In this document: one piece after another, positions 17,738-26,075 of the stretch
How positions within the stretch are numbered: the first letter of the stretch is position 1
Layout of the letters: every line of letters begins with the position of its first letter
Assembly (NCBI RefSeq): GCF_030818695.1
Contig: NZ_JAUTAR010000001.1
Span: 1,296,501-1,360,500, forward strand
Length of the DNA stretch: 64,000 bases
Source of the DNA: Chryseobacterium sp. SORGH_AS_0447
Lineage (GTDB): Bacteria; Bacteroidota; Bacteroidia; Flavobacteriales; Weeksellaceae
Reading direction: 5' to 3'
The notes under the pieces: model-generated
The model's input: only the letters and a program-made list of their open reading frames with translations
Database searches by the model: none
What the model was told of the DNA's origin: nothing
Program-made: the position numbers and the translations under genes

Positions 17738-17998
17738 TTAAGCTCTTCGCGTGAGCATTCCGTAAATCCACAGAACAATTAAAGCACCTCCGATGGCTAA
17801 GATCCAGCTTCTGAAGTTCCAGAAAGAATCTACATCTCCCCAATGAAGCAGGTAAACCCCGATTGATCCTCCGATGAAGGCTCCGATAATTCCCAGAATC
17901 ATCGTGATAAGCATTCCACCTCCCTGTTTTCCAGGCATGATCGCTTTAGCAATTGCTCCGGCCAGTAGTCCGAAAATAATCCATGTTATAAATCCCAT
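17738..17998 (-). CDS. GlsB/YeaQ/YmgE family membrane protein
   Basis: An 86-aa very hydrophobic protein of the transglycosylase-associated (GlsB/YeaQ/YmgE) family, often induced by stress. It shows the family pattern IIFGLLAGAIAKAIMPGKQGGGMLITMILGIIGAFIGGSIG with glycine-rich membrane helices, and a third helix IGGALIVLWIYGML. Molecular function is unknown. It is the last gene before the shared terminator and is followed upstream by ftsY at 18065. Confidence 0.9.
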   Translation of the reverse strand: MGFITWIIFGLLAGAIAKAIMPGKQGGGMLITMILGIIGAFIGGSIGVYLLHWGDVDSFWNFRSWILAIGGALIVLWIYGMLTRRA

Positions 17999-18064
17999 AG
18001 TCGCATTTTTTAATGTTAATATTTAATTTGGTTCATTATTAATGTGGGGAAAACATGATGAACA

Positions 18065-19018
18065 TCATCTTTTCTTGAAAAATGAATCTACAAACTCTGT
18101 ACCATTAAATAACTGCAAATCCTGCATCTTTTCTCCTACCCCGATATACTTCACCGGAATCTGGAATTGATCTGAGATACCTATAACAACGCCTCCTTTA
18201 GCGGTTCCGTCAAGTTTCGTTACGGCCAAGGCATTTACTTCTGTTGCGGCGGTAAACTGTTTGGCCTGCTCGAAAGCATTCTGGCCGGTAGAACCGTCAA
18301 GAACCAACAAAATCTCGTGAGGAGCGTCAGGAATCACCTTCTGCATTACCCTTTTGATTTTTGAAAGCTCATTCATCAGGTTGATTTTATTGTGAAGTCT
18401 TCCTGCCGTATCAATGATTACGACATCGGCATTCTGTGCCACGGCGCTCTGTACGGTATCAAAAGCAACGGATGCAGGGTCGGACCCCATTTCCTGTTTT
18501 ACGATAGGAACGCCTACTCTCTGGCTCCAGATGACCAACTGGTCTACGGCTGCAGCTCTAAAGGTATCGGCAGCTCCAAGCACCACTTTTTTTCCTTCCG
18601 TTGTAAACTGGTGGGCCAGCTTTCCGATGGTGGTGGTTTTCCCAACACCGTTTACGCCAACAACCATAATCACGTATGGTTTTTTGGACGCATCGATATT
18701 TCCTGTTCCGGCATGAGGATTTTCAAGTAGCAATCCTGAAATTTCCTCCCGGAGAATTTTATCCAGTTCGCTTACACCGACGTATTTGTCGCGGGCAACG
18801 CGTTCCTCAATTCGTTCGATAATTTTGATGGTGGTGGAGGCACCGACGTCGGAGGCAATGAGGATTTCTTCCAGGTCATCCAGTACTTCATCATCTACTT
18901 TGCTTTTACCGACAACGGCTTTTGTCATTTTTTCAAAGAAACCCTGGCTGGATTTTTCCAATCCTTTGTCTAATGTTTCTTTTTCTTCTTTTTTAAAAAT
19001 ATTTTTAAACCAACTCAT
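18065..19018 (-). CDS. ftsY: Signal recognition particle receptor FtsY
   Basis: GTPase that docks the SRP-ribosome complex at the inner membrane for co-translational membrane insertion. The 317-aa chain has a short basic/acidic N-terminus without the long acidic A domain of E. coli, an N domain, and the NG GTPase: GVNGVGKTTTIGKLA (G1), AADTFRAAAVDQL, IIDTAGRLHNKINLMNEL (G3), VTKLDGTAKGG (G4) and the C-terminal GVGEKMQDLQLFNG. Its position downstream of rpmB-rpmG-DUF4295 is typical of Bacteroidota, but a hairpin terminator separates it from them. Bases 19025-19155 hold no gene, only CTTCAGACCTCCAGCC-type word repeats. Confidence 0.95.
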   Translation of the reverse strand: MSWFKNIFKKEEKETLDKGLEKSSQGFFEKMTKAVVGKSKVDDEVLDDLEEILIASDVGASTTIKIIERIEERVARDKYVGVSELDKILREEISGLLLENPHAGTGNIDASKKPYVIMVVGVNGVGKTTTIGKLAHQFTTEGKKVVLGAADTFRAAAVDQLVIWSQRVGVPIVKQEMGSDPASVAFDTVQSAVAQNADVVIIDTAGRLHNKINLMNELSKIKRVMQKVIPDAPHEILLVLDGSTGQNAFEQAKQFTAATEVNALAVTKLDGTAKGGVVIGISDQFQIPVKYIGVGEKMQDLQLFNGTEFVDSFFKKR

Positions 19019-19155
19019 CTTATGAATTACGGAATTTAATTAATGAAGGAAGATGGGCAATGTAGACCTGATGTGCTTAATCTTTTTCTTATTTTCATGA
19101 TTAAAACTTCAGACCTCCAGCCTCTGACTTCCAGCTAGATTAAAGCAAAGATAAC

Positions 19156-19188
19156 AAAAAAACTACCCAAAAGATGAGTAGTTTTTTA
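19156..19188 (-). terminator. Terminator after the ribosomal-protein operon
   Basis: AAAAAAACTAC and GTAGTTTTTT form a stem around an 11-base loop. Read on the minus strand it ends the rpmB-rpmG-DUF4295 transcript 21 bases after the last stop and would limit read-through into ftsY. Confidence 0.75.
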
Positions 19189-19208
19189 TATTGTAAATAA
19201 AGTGGAGA

Positions 19209-19361
19209 TTATTTTTTCAAATAACCATCTACTTCGTCTGCATTCATTACTTTTTCTTCGAAAACGTAAGCTCCTGATTTAGAAGACTTCACCATTTTCA
19301 CCACTTTAGTCATTTTTTTAGACTGTCCGCTTTGTAGCGTCGCTACTACTTTCTTTGCCAT
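19209..19361 (-). CDS. DUF4295 family small basic protein
   Basis: A 50-aa lysine-rich protein read from the ATG complement at 19359-19361: it begins MAKKVVATLQSGQSKKMTKV and ends ADEVDGYLKK. DUF4295 is a small family almost confined to Bacteroidota and found next to L28 and L33, so it may be a ribosome-associated protein. It lies 20 bases downstream of rpmG in the same direction and just before the terminator. Confidence 0.88.
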   Translation of the reverse strand: MAKKVVATLQSGQSKKMTKVVKMVKSSKSGAYVFEEKVMNADEVDGYLKK

Positions 19362-19381
19362 GGTAAATTATATTTTATAAA

Positions 19382-19564
19382 TTACTTGATTTCTTTGTGT
19401 ACGGTTACCTTTTTAAGAACAGGATTGTATTTTTTCAATTCCAATCTTTCGGTTGTGTTCTTTTTATTTTTAGTAGAAATGTATCTTGACATTCCTGGCA
19501 TACCACTTTCTTTGTGCTCTGTACATTCAAGGATTACTTGAACTCTGTTTCCTTTTTTTGCCAT
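19382..19564 (-). CDS. rpmG: 50S ribosomal protein L33
   Basis: A 60-aa component of the large ribosomal subunit. It shows the L33 pattern [50 protein letters not shown]. The zinc-binding cysteine pairs of some L33 proteins are missing (only one Cys), so this is the zinc-independent form. It follows rpmB after three bases. Confidence 0.96.
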   Translation of the reverse strand: MAKKGNRVQVILECTEHKESGMPGMSRYISTKNKKNTTERLELKKYNPVLKKVTVHKEIK

Positions 19565-19567
19565 GAT

Positions 19568-19810
19568 TTAGTTCTTTTTAATCAATCCGTTTCTAGTCGC
19601 TCTTTCAATAGCTTCCTCGATTCCAATTTTGTTAATCACTCTCAATCCATGAGCTGATACTTTCAGTGTTACGTGCTTATCTTGCTCCGGAAGGTAAAAT
19701 TTCTTCTCTAATAAGTTAATTTCAAAACGACGCTTCGTTTTGTTATTAGCGTGAGAAACGTTGTTACCAACCATTGCACGCTTTCCTGTTATTTGGCAAA
19801 TTCTTGACAT
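19568..19810 (-). CDS. rpmB: 50S ribosomal protein L28
   Basis: An 80-aa large-subunit protein beginning [33 protein letters not shown], the L28 signature, and containing [19 protein letters not shown]. It is the first gene of the rpmB-rpmG-DUF4295 operon. The 230 bases upstream (19811-20047) are AT-rich, hold no gene, and should contain the operon promoter. Confidence 0.97.
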   Translation of the reverse strand: MSRICQITGKRAMVGNNVSHANNKTKRRFEINLLEKKFYLPEQDKHVTLKVSAHGLRVINKIGIEEAIERATRNGLIKKN

Positions 19811-20047
19811 ATCTCGATGTTCTTATTTGTACTATAATATTTGAGAGTGCAAAATAACGAAGAATTTTTCAGATAGACAAATCTTTTATAAAATTATTTA
19901 TAAAAAACCTACTGACGGACAATCCGGATTTTAACCGTGGATCAGTCACAGTACGCATTGAGAATAAGAAAGATACATTCCGAATTTAATTTAAATAAAT
20001 CTGAAAGTCGTCTTTAAATTTATCAATTTAAAAAGTTTCATCGGATA

Positions 20048-21682
20048 TTAATTTCTTTTTGTCCTGTTCTGAAACCGTTTGATTAAGAAATAAAACAGCA
20101 GAAACCCTAATGCAAAAATTGAAAACCGGGAAAGCAGATCTCCGGCCTTGGTGTAAAACGTCATTCCGTCATACAGGTTTACTTTTGCATAAAGTGCGGT
20201 TTTATCACCGTAAAAAGTATCTTCTATGATTTCGCCTTTTACATTGATATGAGCGGAAATTCCGCTGTTGGCAGCACGTGCGATTTCCCTTCTGGTTTCA
20301 ATAGCTCTTAATTTAGCATACGATAAAAGCTGCTTATGGCCTTCCGTAACACCCCACCACGAATCATTGGTCATGATGGCCAGGAAATTGGCTCCTTTCT
20401 TCACATAATCTCCTGTAAATTCACCGTAAATGCTTTCATAGCAGATAATCGGGGCCACTTTACCTTTGTTGAACGGGTTTGAAAATGCCGTACGTTCTTT
20501 ATCGGTTCCCAGAGAAGCAACCGTTCCTCCGAGGTTGATCATCGCATTACCCAAAAGCGGTTTCAGATAGCTAATGTAAGGGAAAATTTCAACGCCCGGC
20601 ACTAGTTTTCCTTTATGATAGACCTCAACCTTCTGATTCGGAATCACCTGGATCGCAGAATTGAAACGCTCTACCCAAAGTCCCGGGTTAAGCTGATAAG
20701 CTTCTTTCGGCAGGCCGTTTTCCGAAGTGTAAAAATGATGTGAAGAAATCCCCGTCGTAAAAACCGAACCCGGATGTTTTGAAAGAAAACCTTTAATATT
20801 ATTTAAAATTAAACTTTTTTCAAAAGCGGTTTCGGAAATCGACCCATTTCCAGGAAGCGCGGTCTCGGGAGCGATGTAATAATCTATTTTTCCTTTTGAA
20901 TTTCTTTCGGCCAGACTTAACAAATCGTTCTCGATCGTTAGGCTGTCCTGAGAATATTTTTCAGCGTAAGGATCAAGATCCGGCTGAAGCATCAGGACAT
21001 TTACGCTGCCGATCGGTTTTTCGTCAAAGCTGTTATATTTTACAACAGAAATGATCATAGGCAGGATCACCAATGCGGCTACAATCGAGGTGTTTTTAAT
21101 TAAATCTTTTCTTTTTCTTCCTGCCTGCCAGATTCTTACAGTATAGAAAATCAGAACGTTCGTCAGCAGAACCCAGAAGCTTCCTCCGGTAGCTCCTAAT
21201 GTATCGTACCACTGGATCAGCTTAGGGTAATCCGAAAATACATTTCCTAAATTCAGCCACGGCCAGGTAAGTTCCCAGCCCAGATGGAATTTCTCAAAAC
21301 TCATCCAGATGGCAATCAGAAAGGCCAGCCCCCAGTACGTTCCCTGTGCGTTTTTATACCAGTGGTAGCACTGAAAAACCAGGGCATACAAAAATGAATT
21401 TACGAGTACGGGAAATAAAACTGCCATCATCGAGTGGCTTCCATCAGGGTTTTTGGAGCCATACAGCCAGCCGGTCGTTACGGCATTCCAGATTACAAAG
21501 CATAAATAGGACAGCCCGAAAACCACCCAGCTTTTTCTGTCGTAATCGGAGAATTTGGAAACGCCGTGCTCCATCATCAGAAGCGGAACCAATGCAAAAA
21601 ATATAAAAAACGGAACCCCGTAAGTAGGCCAGGAAATGGACAATAGCATCGCCGAAATCAGCGTAAGCAAAACGTATTTCAT
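20048..21682 (-). CDS. lnt: Apolipoprotein N-acyltransferase
   Basis: Adds the third acyl chain to the N-terminal cysteine of lipoproteins in the inner membrane. The 544-aa chain has about six N-terminal membrane helices, a periplasmic nitrilase domain and one C-terminal helix. The catalytic triad is visible: Glu in YIAPETALPGNG, Lys in EVYHKGKLVPGVE and Cys in PIICYESIYGEF. The following MTNDSWWGVTEGHKQLLSYAKLRAIETRREIARAANSGIS is conserved. It is a single gene, divergent from the VanZ gene with 55 bases between. Several lipoproteins in this window would be its substrates. Confidence 0.95.
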   Translation of the reverse strand: MKYVLLTLISAMLLSISWPTYGVPFFIFFALVPLLMMEHGVSKFSDYDRKSWVVFGLSYLCFVIWNAVTTGWLYGSKNPDGSHSMMAVLFPVLVNSFLYALVFQCYHWYKNAQGTYWGLAFLIAIWMSFEKFHLGWELTWPWLNLGNVFSDYPKLIQWYDTLGATGGSFWVLLTNVLIFYTVRIWQAGRKRKDLIKNTSIVAALVILPMIISVVKYNSFDEKPIGSVNVLMLQPDLDPYAEKYSQDSLTIENDLLSLAERNSKGKIDYYIAPETALPGNGSISETAFEKSLILNNIKGFLSKHPGSVFTTGISSHHFYTSENGLPKEAYQLNPGLWVERFNSAIQVIPNQKVEVYHKGKLVPGVEIFPYISYLKPLLGNAMINLGGTVASLGTDKERTAFSNPFNKGKVAPIICYESIYGEFTGDYVKKGANFLAIMTNDSWWGVTEGHKQLLSYAKLRAIETRREIARAANSGISAHINVKGEIIEDTFYGDKTALYAKVNLYDGMTFYTKAGDLLSRFSIFALGFLLFYFLIKRFQNRTKRN

Positions 21683-21737
21683 GAATTTGTTTTAATATAC
21701 AAATTTAATGTTTTTGAAATGAATAAATTTGTAAACG

Positions 21738-22175
21738 ATGGTAAAGAAATTTTATAAAATTATTATTGCTCCCTACACCCTTTTTCTGCTGTATCTTATG
21801 TTCTTTGGGATGGGTCGCAAGCAGATGGATGATCACCTTCTGACGGTAGCGCCTATCGTCTCTACCATAAACTTCATTAAAGGCTGTATTTCATGGAAAG
21901 ATGCTTTCAAGATTGTCGTAGGAAACATTGTGATGTTTATGCCTTTCGGTTTCCTCGGATGGGTTTTTTCCAGGCTTCAAGATCTTAGAAATTTGCTGTT
22001 TGCTTTTGTCTCGGCCATTACCATCGTCGAAGCGCTCCAGTATTTTTCAAGGATGGGAATTTTTGAAGTGGATGATATTATCCTGAATACTTTCGGGGTG
22101 TTTTTAGGGTTTTTAATTAAAAAAATTATTGAAAAGAGATTGGGGTATTTTCAAAATGATGGAGCTGCGGATTGA
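21738..22175 (+). CDS. VanZ family membrane protein
   Basis: A 145-aa integral membrane protein with four predicted helices. It shows the VanZ-like pattern IVGNIVMFMPFGFLGWVF...ALQYFSRMGIFEVDDIILNTFGVFLGFLIKK. The name comes from a gene that raises teicoplanin resistance in enterococci, but most homologues are uncharacterised, so no resistance role should be assumed. It ends convergently with proC. The sequence GCTTTGACAAAGTTTTT between them (22191-22207) resembles half of the inverted repeat at 23041. Confidence 0.85.
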   Translation: MVKKFYKIIIAPYTLFLLYLMFFGMGRKQMDDHLLTVAPIVSTINFIKGCISWKDAFKIVVGNIVMFMPFGFLGWVFSRLQDLRNLLFAFVSAITIVEALQYFSRMGIFEVDDIILNTFGVFLGFLIKKIIEKRLGYFQNDGAAD

Positions 22176-22209
22176 TGGAAGCTTTGACAAAGTTTTTCAG
22201 TAAAACCCA

Positions 22210-23013
22210 TTATCCGTTCAGTTCCTTCGCTCGTTTTTCCGCATTCAGGATTCCGTTTTTAAGAATGTCCTTCAGACTATTATCGTTAAAGGTCTTCAGG
22301 GCTGCTTCGGTAGTTCCTCCTTTTGAAGCCACATCCTGAATGAGCTGTTCAAGGCTTTTGTCCGAATTGTTAATCAGGTGATAAGCCCCCAACATCGTCT
22401 GCTGTACAAAAAGCCGGGACAAATTTTCTTCAATTCCCATTTCCATCCCTGCTTTGATCATCGCGTCGACAATATAATAAAAATATGCCGGTCCGCTTCC
22501 GGAGAGGGCCGTAACGCTGTCCAGCAGCTCTTCATCTTCCAAGTATACCGATCTTCCCGTCGAATTCAAAAGTCTTTCGATATGGATGAGTTGGCTAAAA
22601 GAAATTCCTTCCGCTGCCGTATAGCCTGTAATTCCCATCCCGAGAAGAGTAGGGGAGTTCGGCATGGCTCTTACGACTAACGGATGGTTCAGCAGTTTCT
22701 GAATCTTCTCTATTTTAATTCCTGCCATGATCGATAAAACCATTTGCTTTTCTTTCAGCGGGAACCTGAGATTTTCGGCAGCATGGGTAAAATCCTGAGG
22801 TTTTACGGCAATGATGATCAGATCGGCATCGAGTGTTTCCACTTCCTCAAAAGTAGAAATCTCCGATTTTGGGAATTCTTCTGCTATTTTGGAAAATTTA
22901 GATTGGTTTCGGATAATAAGGTGTAGATTTTCCGGCTTGATCAACTCGTATTTTAAAAACGATTTCGAAAAAGAAAGGCCCATGTTTCCGGCGCCGAGAA
23001 TAGCAATTTTCAT
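22210..23013 (-). CDS. proC: Pyrroline-5-carboxylate reductase
   Basis: NAD(P)H-dependent final step of proline synthesis. The 267-aa chain has an N-terminal Rossmann motif AILGAGNMGLSFS, LIIAVKPQDF, the middle motif VVRAMPNSPTLLGMGITGY and the signature ALSGSGPAYFYYIVDAMIKAG with GGTTEAAL near the end. Length is normal. It is flanked by CTTTGACAAAG words at both ends (22191 and 23041). It may be transcribed on from murB, 61 bases upstream, but the perfect hairpin between them argues for separation. Confidence 0.95.
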   Translation of the reverse strand: MKIAILGAGNMGLSFSKSFLKYELIKPENLHLIIRNQSKFSKIAEEFPKSEISTFEEVETLDADLIIIAVKPQDFTHAAENLRFPLKEKQMVLSIMAGIKIEKIQKLLNHPLVVRAMPNSPTLLGMGITGYTAAEGISFSQLIHIERLLNSTGRSVYLEDEELLDSVTALSGSGPAYFYYIVDAMIKAGMEMGIEENLSRLFVQQTMLGAYHLINNSDKSLEQLIQDVASKGGTTEAALKTFNDNSLKDILKNGILNAEKRAKELNG

Positions 23014-23040
23014 AATGTGTTTGTTTTATGTTTGATGATC

Positions 23041-23071
23041 ACTTTGTCAAAGTTCCGAACTTTGACAAAGT
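23041..23071. repeat. Perfect 31-bp inverted repeat between murB and proC
   Basis: ACTTTGTCAAAGTTC and GAACTTTGACAAAGT pair perfectly around a single C. No T-tract follows on the minus strand in which both genes run, so it is not a classic terminator. A related half-copy lies at 22191-22207 on the other side of proC, which suggests an interspersed palindromic repeat or an operator. Confidence 0.8.
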
Positions 23072-23074
23072 TTG

Positions 23075-24088
23075 TTAAACAATATTCACCTCCCTTTCCA
23101 GTTCGATCCCAAATTTTTCTTTGACAGAATTGATGATCTCCGTTGAAAGGTCATAAATTTCCTTTCCGGTGGCCTCTCCTGTAGCATTTACGATAACGAG
23201 GGCCTGTAAAGGGTGCGAGGCTACATTGCCGATCTGTTTTCCTTTCCAGCCGCATTGTTCGATCAGCCAGCCCGCAGGAACTTTTACAGCATCTCCGTTC
23301 GGATAGCCGGGTATATTTTCAAATTTCTGCTGCAGTGCTTCGAACTGTGTCAGAGGAATCGTGGGGTTCTTAAAAAAGCTGCCTGCGTTCCCTGTTTCTT
23401 TCGGATCGGGAAGCTTGCTCTGCCTGATGCTGATCACGACATTTGAGACATCGCGGATGGTCGGGCTTTCAATACCTGATTTTTCCAGTTCGGATTTTAT
23501 CGCGCCGTATTCGGTTTTGATGTTATGGTTTTGTGCCGTCAGTTTAAAAGTGACTTCCAGAATGACGTATTTTCCTTTGCCTTCCTGTTTAAAAATGGAA
23601 TCCCTGTACCCGAACCTGCATTTTTCGAGATCAAATATTTCGGTTTCCAGTGTCTCCAGATTCAGTACGCTGCAATTCACAAAAATATCTTTTATTTCGG
23701 TGCCGTAAGCGCCGATATTCTGCATGGGAGAGGTTCCTACATTTCCGGGAATAAGGGAAAGGTTTTCCAATCCGCCGAGATTCTTGTCGAGACAGAACAT
23801 TACGAGTTCATGCCAGTTTTCTCCTGCTTTTGCTGTGACCAGCACTTCGTTTTCATTCAGAGGCTGTATGGAGATTCCCTTTAAGTTTAATTTGATCACC
23901 AATCCGTCGAAATCCCGCGTAAACAGAATATTGCTGCCTCCGCCCAGAAAAAGGAGAGGAAGTCTATTGTTATTGGAGAAGCGGAGTGCTTCCTGTAACG
24001 CTTCAATGGTGTTTATTTCCGTAAAATATCTTGCTTTTACATCTACCCCAAACGTATTGTAAGGTTTCAGTGAAAAATTTTCGTGCAT
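23075..24088 (-). CDS. murB: UDP-N-acetylenolpyruvoylglucosamine reductase
   Basis: FAD/NADPH enzyme that reduces UDP-GlcNAc-enolpyruvate to UDP-MurNAc in peptidoglycan synthesis, the step after MurA (30662). The 337-aa chain shows LKPYNTFGVDVKA, LFLGGGSNILF (FAD binding), LSLIPGNVGTSPMQNIGAYGTEI, FGYRDSIFK, the catalytic serine in GNAGSFFKNP and LIEQCGWKGKQIGNV. It is the type I form with the YRDSxFK loop, like E. coli. The preceding lipoprotein gene ends three bases upstream of its ATG, so they form one unit. Confidence 0.95.
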   Translation of the reverse strand: MHENFSLKPYNTFGVDVKARYFTEINTIEALQEALRFSNNNRLPLLFLGGGSNILFTRDFDGLVIKLNLKGISIQPLNENEVLVTAKAGENWHELVMFCLDKNLGGLENLSLIPGNVGTSPMQNIGAYGTEIKDIFVNCSVLNLETLETEIFDLEKCRFGYRDSIFKQEGKGKYVILEVTFKLTAQNHNIKTEYGAIKSELEKSGIESPTIRDVSNVVISIRQSKLPDPKETGNAGSFFKNPTIPLTQFEALQQKFENIPGYPNGDAVKVPAGWLIEQCGWKGKQIGNVASHPLQALVIVNATGEATGKEIYDLSTEIINSVKEKFGIELEREVNIV

Positions 24089-24091
24089 GAT

Positions 24092-24571
24092 TTAGTTGTA
24101 TTCTGTTGGTAGAAGGGCCTGGATCTGGTCTTTCAGTTTCTTCAGCTGTTGGTAGTGGGCGGTGTCTGCAAACGCGTTTACATATGCATGGTATTTTTTC
24201 GGTGTGCGGATCTGGAAAGTTTCATCGAATCCATCTACAGACTGCTGGCTGGGCGAGCTTTTGATCCGGTCCAGGGTTTTTGCATCGATGGTAGAAGTCA
24301 ACTTTTTCCAGGTTTGCGGGCTGATGGCCGACTTCCATTCTTTATGGGTTTTGGTTTTGGTAACGCCCTGCTCTGCATGAATGGAATCCTGGGTCACCTT
24401 TACGATTTTATAGTTCCCGAGATGTCCGCCGATATCCGAATAGCTAATCGAGATAATTTCAGAGGCACCCTGATGGCCTGTTCCGGAATCTTTCTGGCTG
24501 CAGGAAACAAAAGTCAGCAATAAAATACAGAGTAAGAATATTTTCAAACCGGAATATTTTATTGCTGACAT
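24092..24571 (-). CDS. Small lipoprotein of unknown function
   Basis: A 159-aa protein with a signal peptide and lipobox FVSCS (Cys 25). The mature part is a mixed alpha/beta domain with ISISYSDIGGHLGNYKIVKVTQDSIHAEQGV, KKLTSTIDAKTLDRIKSSPSQQSVDGFDETFQIRT and a C-terminal helix. I do not recognise a named family, though such lipoproteins are frequent in Chryseobacterium. It sits between the aminotransferase gene (17 bases upstream) and murB (three bases downstream), so it is probably co-transcribed with both. Confidence 0.72.
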   Translation of the reverse strand: MSAIKYSGLKIFLLCILLLTFVSCSQKDSGTGHQGASEIISISYSDIGGHLGNYKIVKVTQDSIHAEQGVTKTKTHKEWKSAISPQTWKKLTSTIDAKTLDRIKSSPSQQSVDGFDETFQIRTPKKYHAYVNAFADTAHYQQLKKLKDQIQALLPTEYN

Positions 24572-24588
24572 CTATTGAATTTTAATAA

Positions 24589-25794
24589 TTAAAGGCTGAA
24601 TTCCGCTCTGTATTTTTCAAGAGCATCTTTAAGAATAGCTGCGCTTCTCTTTAAATCCTGCTCTTTTAAAACATAGGCAATTCGTACCTGCTTTTTGCCT
24701 AATTCAGGATTGCTGTAGAAGCCTCCTGCCGGTGCTACCATGATGGTTTCATTGTTGCTGGAATAGCTTTCCAGCAGCCATTGGGCAAACTTTTCAGTGT
24801 CATCTACCGGAAGCTCCGCCACACAGTAGAAAGCACCTTTGGGCTTCGGGCAGATCACACCCGGAATAGCGTTCAGCAGATCAACCAGAACGTTTCTTCG
24901 GTGCGTGTATTCTTCCCTTACGGATCTGATGTAGGCTCCGTCATTTTGATGGGCCGCCGTTGCTGCGATCTGCCCCAGTAAAACAGGGCTTAATCTTGCC
25001 TGTGCAAAAAGCATGGCTGCATCGTGGATTTTTTTGGAACGGGTAATCAAGCATCCGATTCTTACGCCGCACATGGAGTAACGTTTGGATTCCGAATCGA
25101 TGATGATGCAGTTTTCCGCCAGTTCAGGGAAAGCGAGCATGGAAATCTGTTGTTTTCCGTCGTATACGTATTCTCTGTAAACCTCGTCGGAGATCACAAC
25201 GATATCATATTTTAAAGCAATTTCTGCTAGTTTCTGAAGTTCTTCACGGGTGTAAAGATAACCGGTAGGGTTGCCTGGGTTGCAGATTACGATGGCTCTG
25301 GTTTTTGCCGTGATTTTTTTCTCGAATTCTTCAATTGGAGGAAGGGCAAAACCGGTATCGATGGTAGAAGGAACGGCTACTACATTTACATTGAATGTGC
25401 TGGTAAACCCGTTATAATTGGCATAATACGGTTCAGGAATAATAACTTCATCACCGTCGTCACATAAGGTTGAAATGGCAAAATTCAAAGCTTCCGAACC
25501 TCCGTTGGTTACAATAAAGTTATCCGGTGTAAGATCCGTGAAATCCAGGGAGTGATAATACTCCGTAAGTGCTTTTCTGTATTCGATATTACCTTCAGAA
25601 AGCGCGTATTCCAAGACTTTCAGATCAATATTCTTTAAAGCATTTAGTGCCGTTTCCGGAGTCTCAATATCCGGTTGCCCGATGTTGAGGTGATATACTT
25701 TTGTTCCTCTCTGTTTTGCTTTAAGGGCAAAAGGAACCAGTTTTCTTACCGGCGATGGCGGCATGTGTAGTGCTCTGTTTGAAATATTAGGCAT
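24589..25794 (-). CDS. PLP-dependent aminotransferase, class I/II (aspartate aminotransferase-like)
   Basis: A 401-aa fold-type I aminotransferase. It shows VYHLNIGQPDIETPE, VTNGGSEALNFAIS, VIIPEPYYANYNGF, NPGNPTGYLYTREEL, VISDEVYREYVYDG and the cofactor lysine in SESKRYSMCGVRIGCLI. These are typical of the aspartate/tyrosine-type subgroup, but the amino-acid specificity cannot be fixed from sequence. It heads the aminotransferase-lipoprotein-murB unit. Bases 25795-26075 upstream hold only AT-rich DNA, including a direct repeat of AAATAAAGCTTTT at 25843-25870. Confidence 0.9.
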   Translation of the reverse strand: MPNISNRALHMPPSPVRKLVPFALKAKQRGTKVYHLNIGQPDIETPETALNALKNIDLKVLEYALSEGNIEYRKALTEYYHSLDFTDLTPDNFIVTNGGSEALNFAISTLCDDGDEVIIPEPYYANYNGFTSTFNVNVVAVPSTIDTGFALPPIEEFEKKITAKTRAIVICNPGNPTGYLYTREELQKLAEIALKYDIVVISDEVYREYVYDGKQQISMLAFPELAENCIIIDSESKRYSMCGVRIGCLITRSKKIHDAAMLFAQARLSPVLLGQIAATAAHQNDGAYIRSVREEYTHRRNVLVDLLNAIPGVICPKPKGAFYCVAELPVDDTEKFAQWLLESYSSNNETIMVAPAGGFYSNPELGKKQVRIAYVLKEQDLKRSAAILKDALEKYRAEFSL

Positions 25795-26075
25795 TGTTCA
25801 AAAAATTTGATGACAAAAATAAGATTTAATTTTTCAATATTAAAATAAAGCTTTTAAATAAAGCTTTTTATATCAATTTTCAAATCCGTAATTATGACAG
25901 TGATTTTTTAAATAATATAGGTTTTTAACAGCTATATCTATTTAAGTATCTAATTCAAATAAATGTGATTAATTGTTATATTTTTAATGCTAATAAATTT
26001 TTTATATAAAATTATAGTTAAATTGGTTTTTGTGTTAGTTTTTTTATAATTTTACATGAACAATAGTTAGTAAAT

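Noticed and set aside
21738..22175. VanZ-family gene as a glycopeptide-resistance gene
   Set aside because: The family is broad, no other van genes are near, and Gram-negative cells exclude these drugs anyway.
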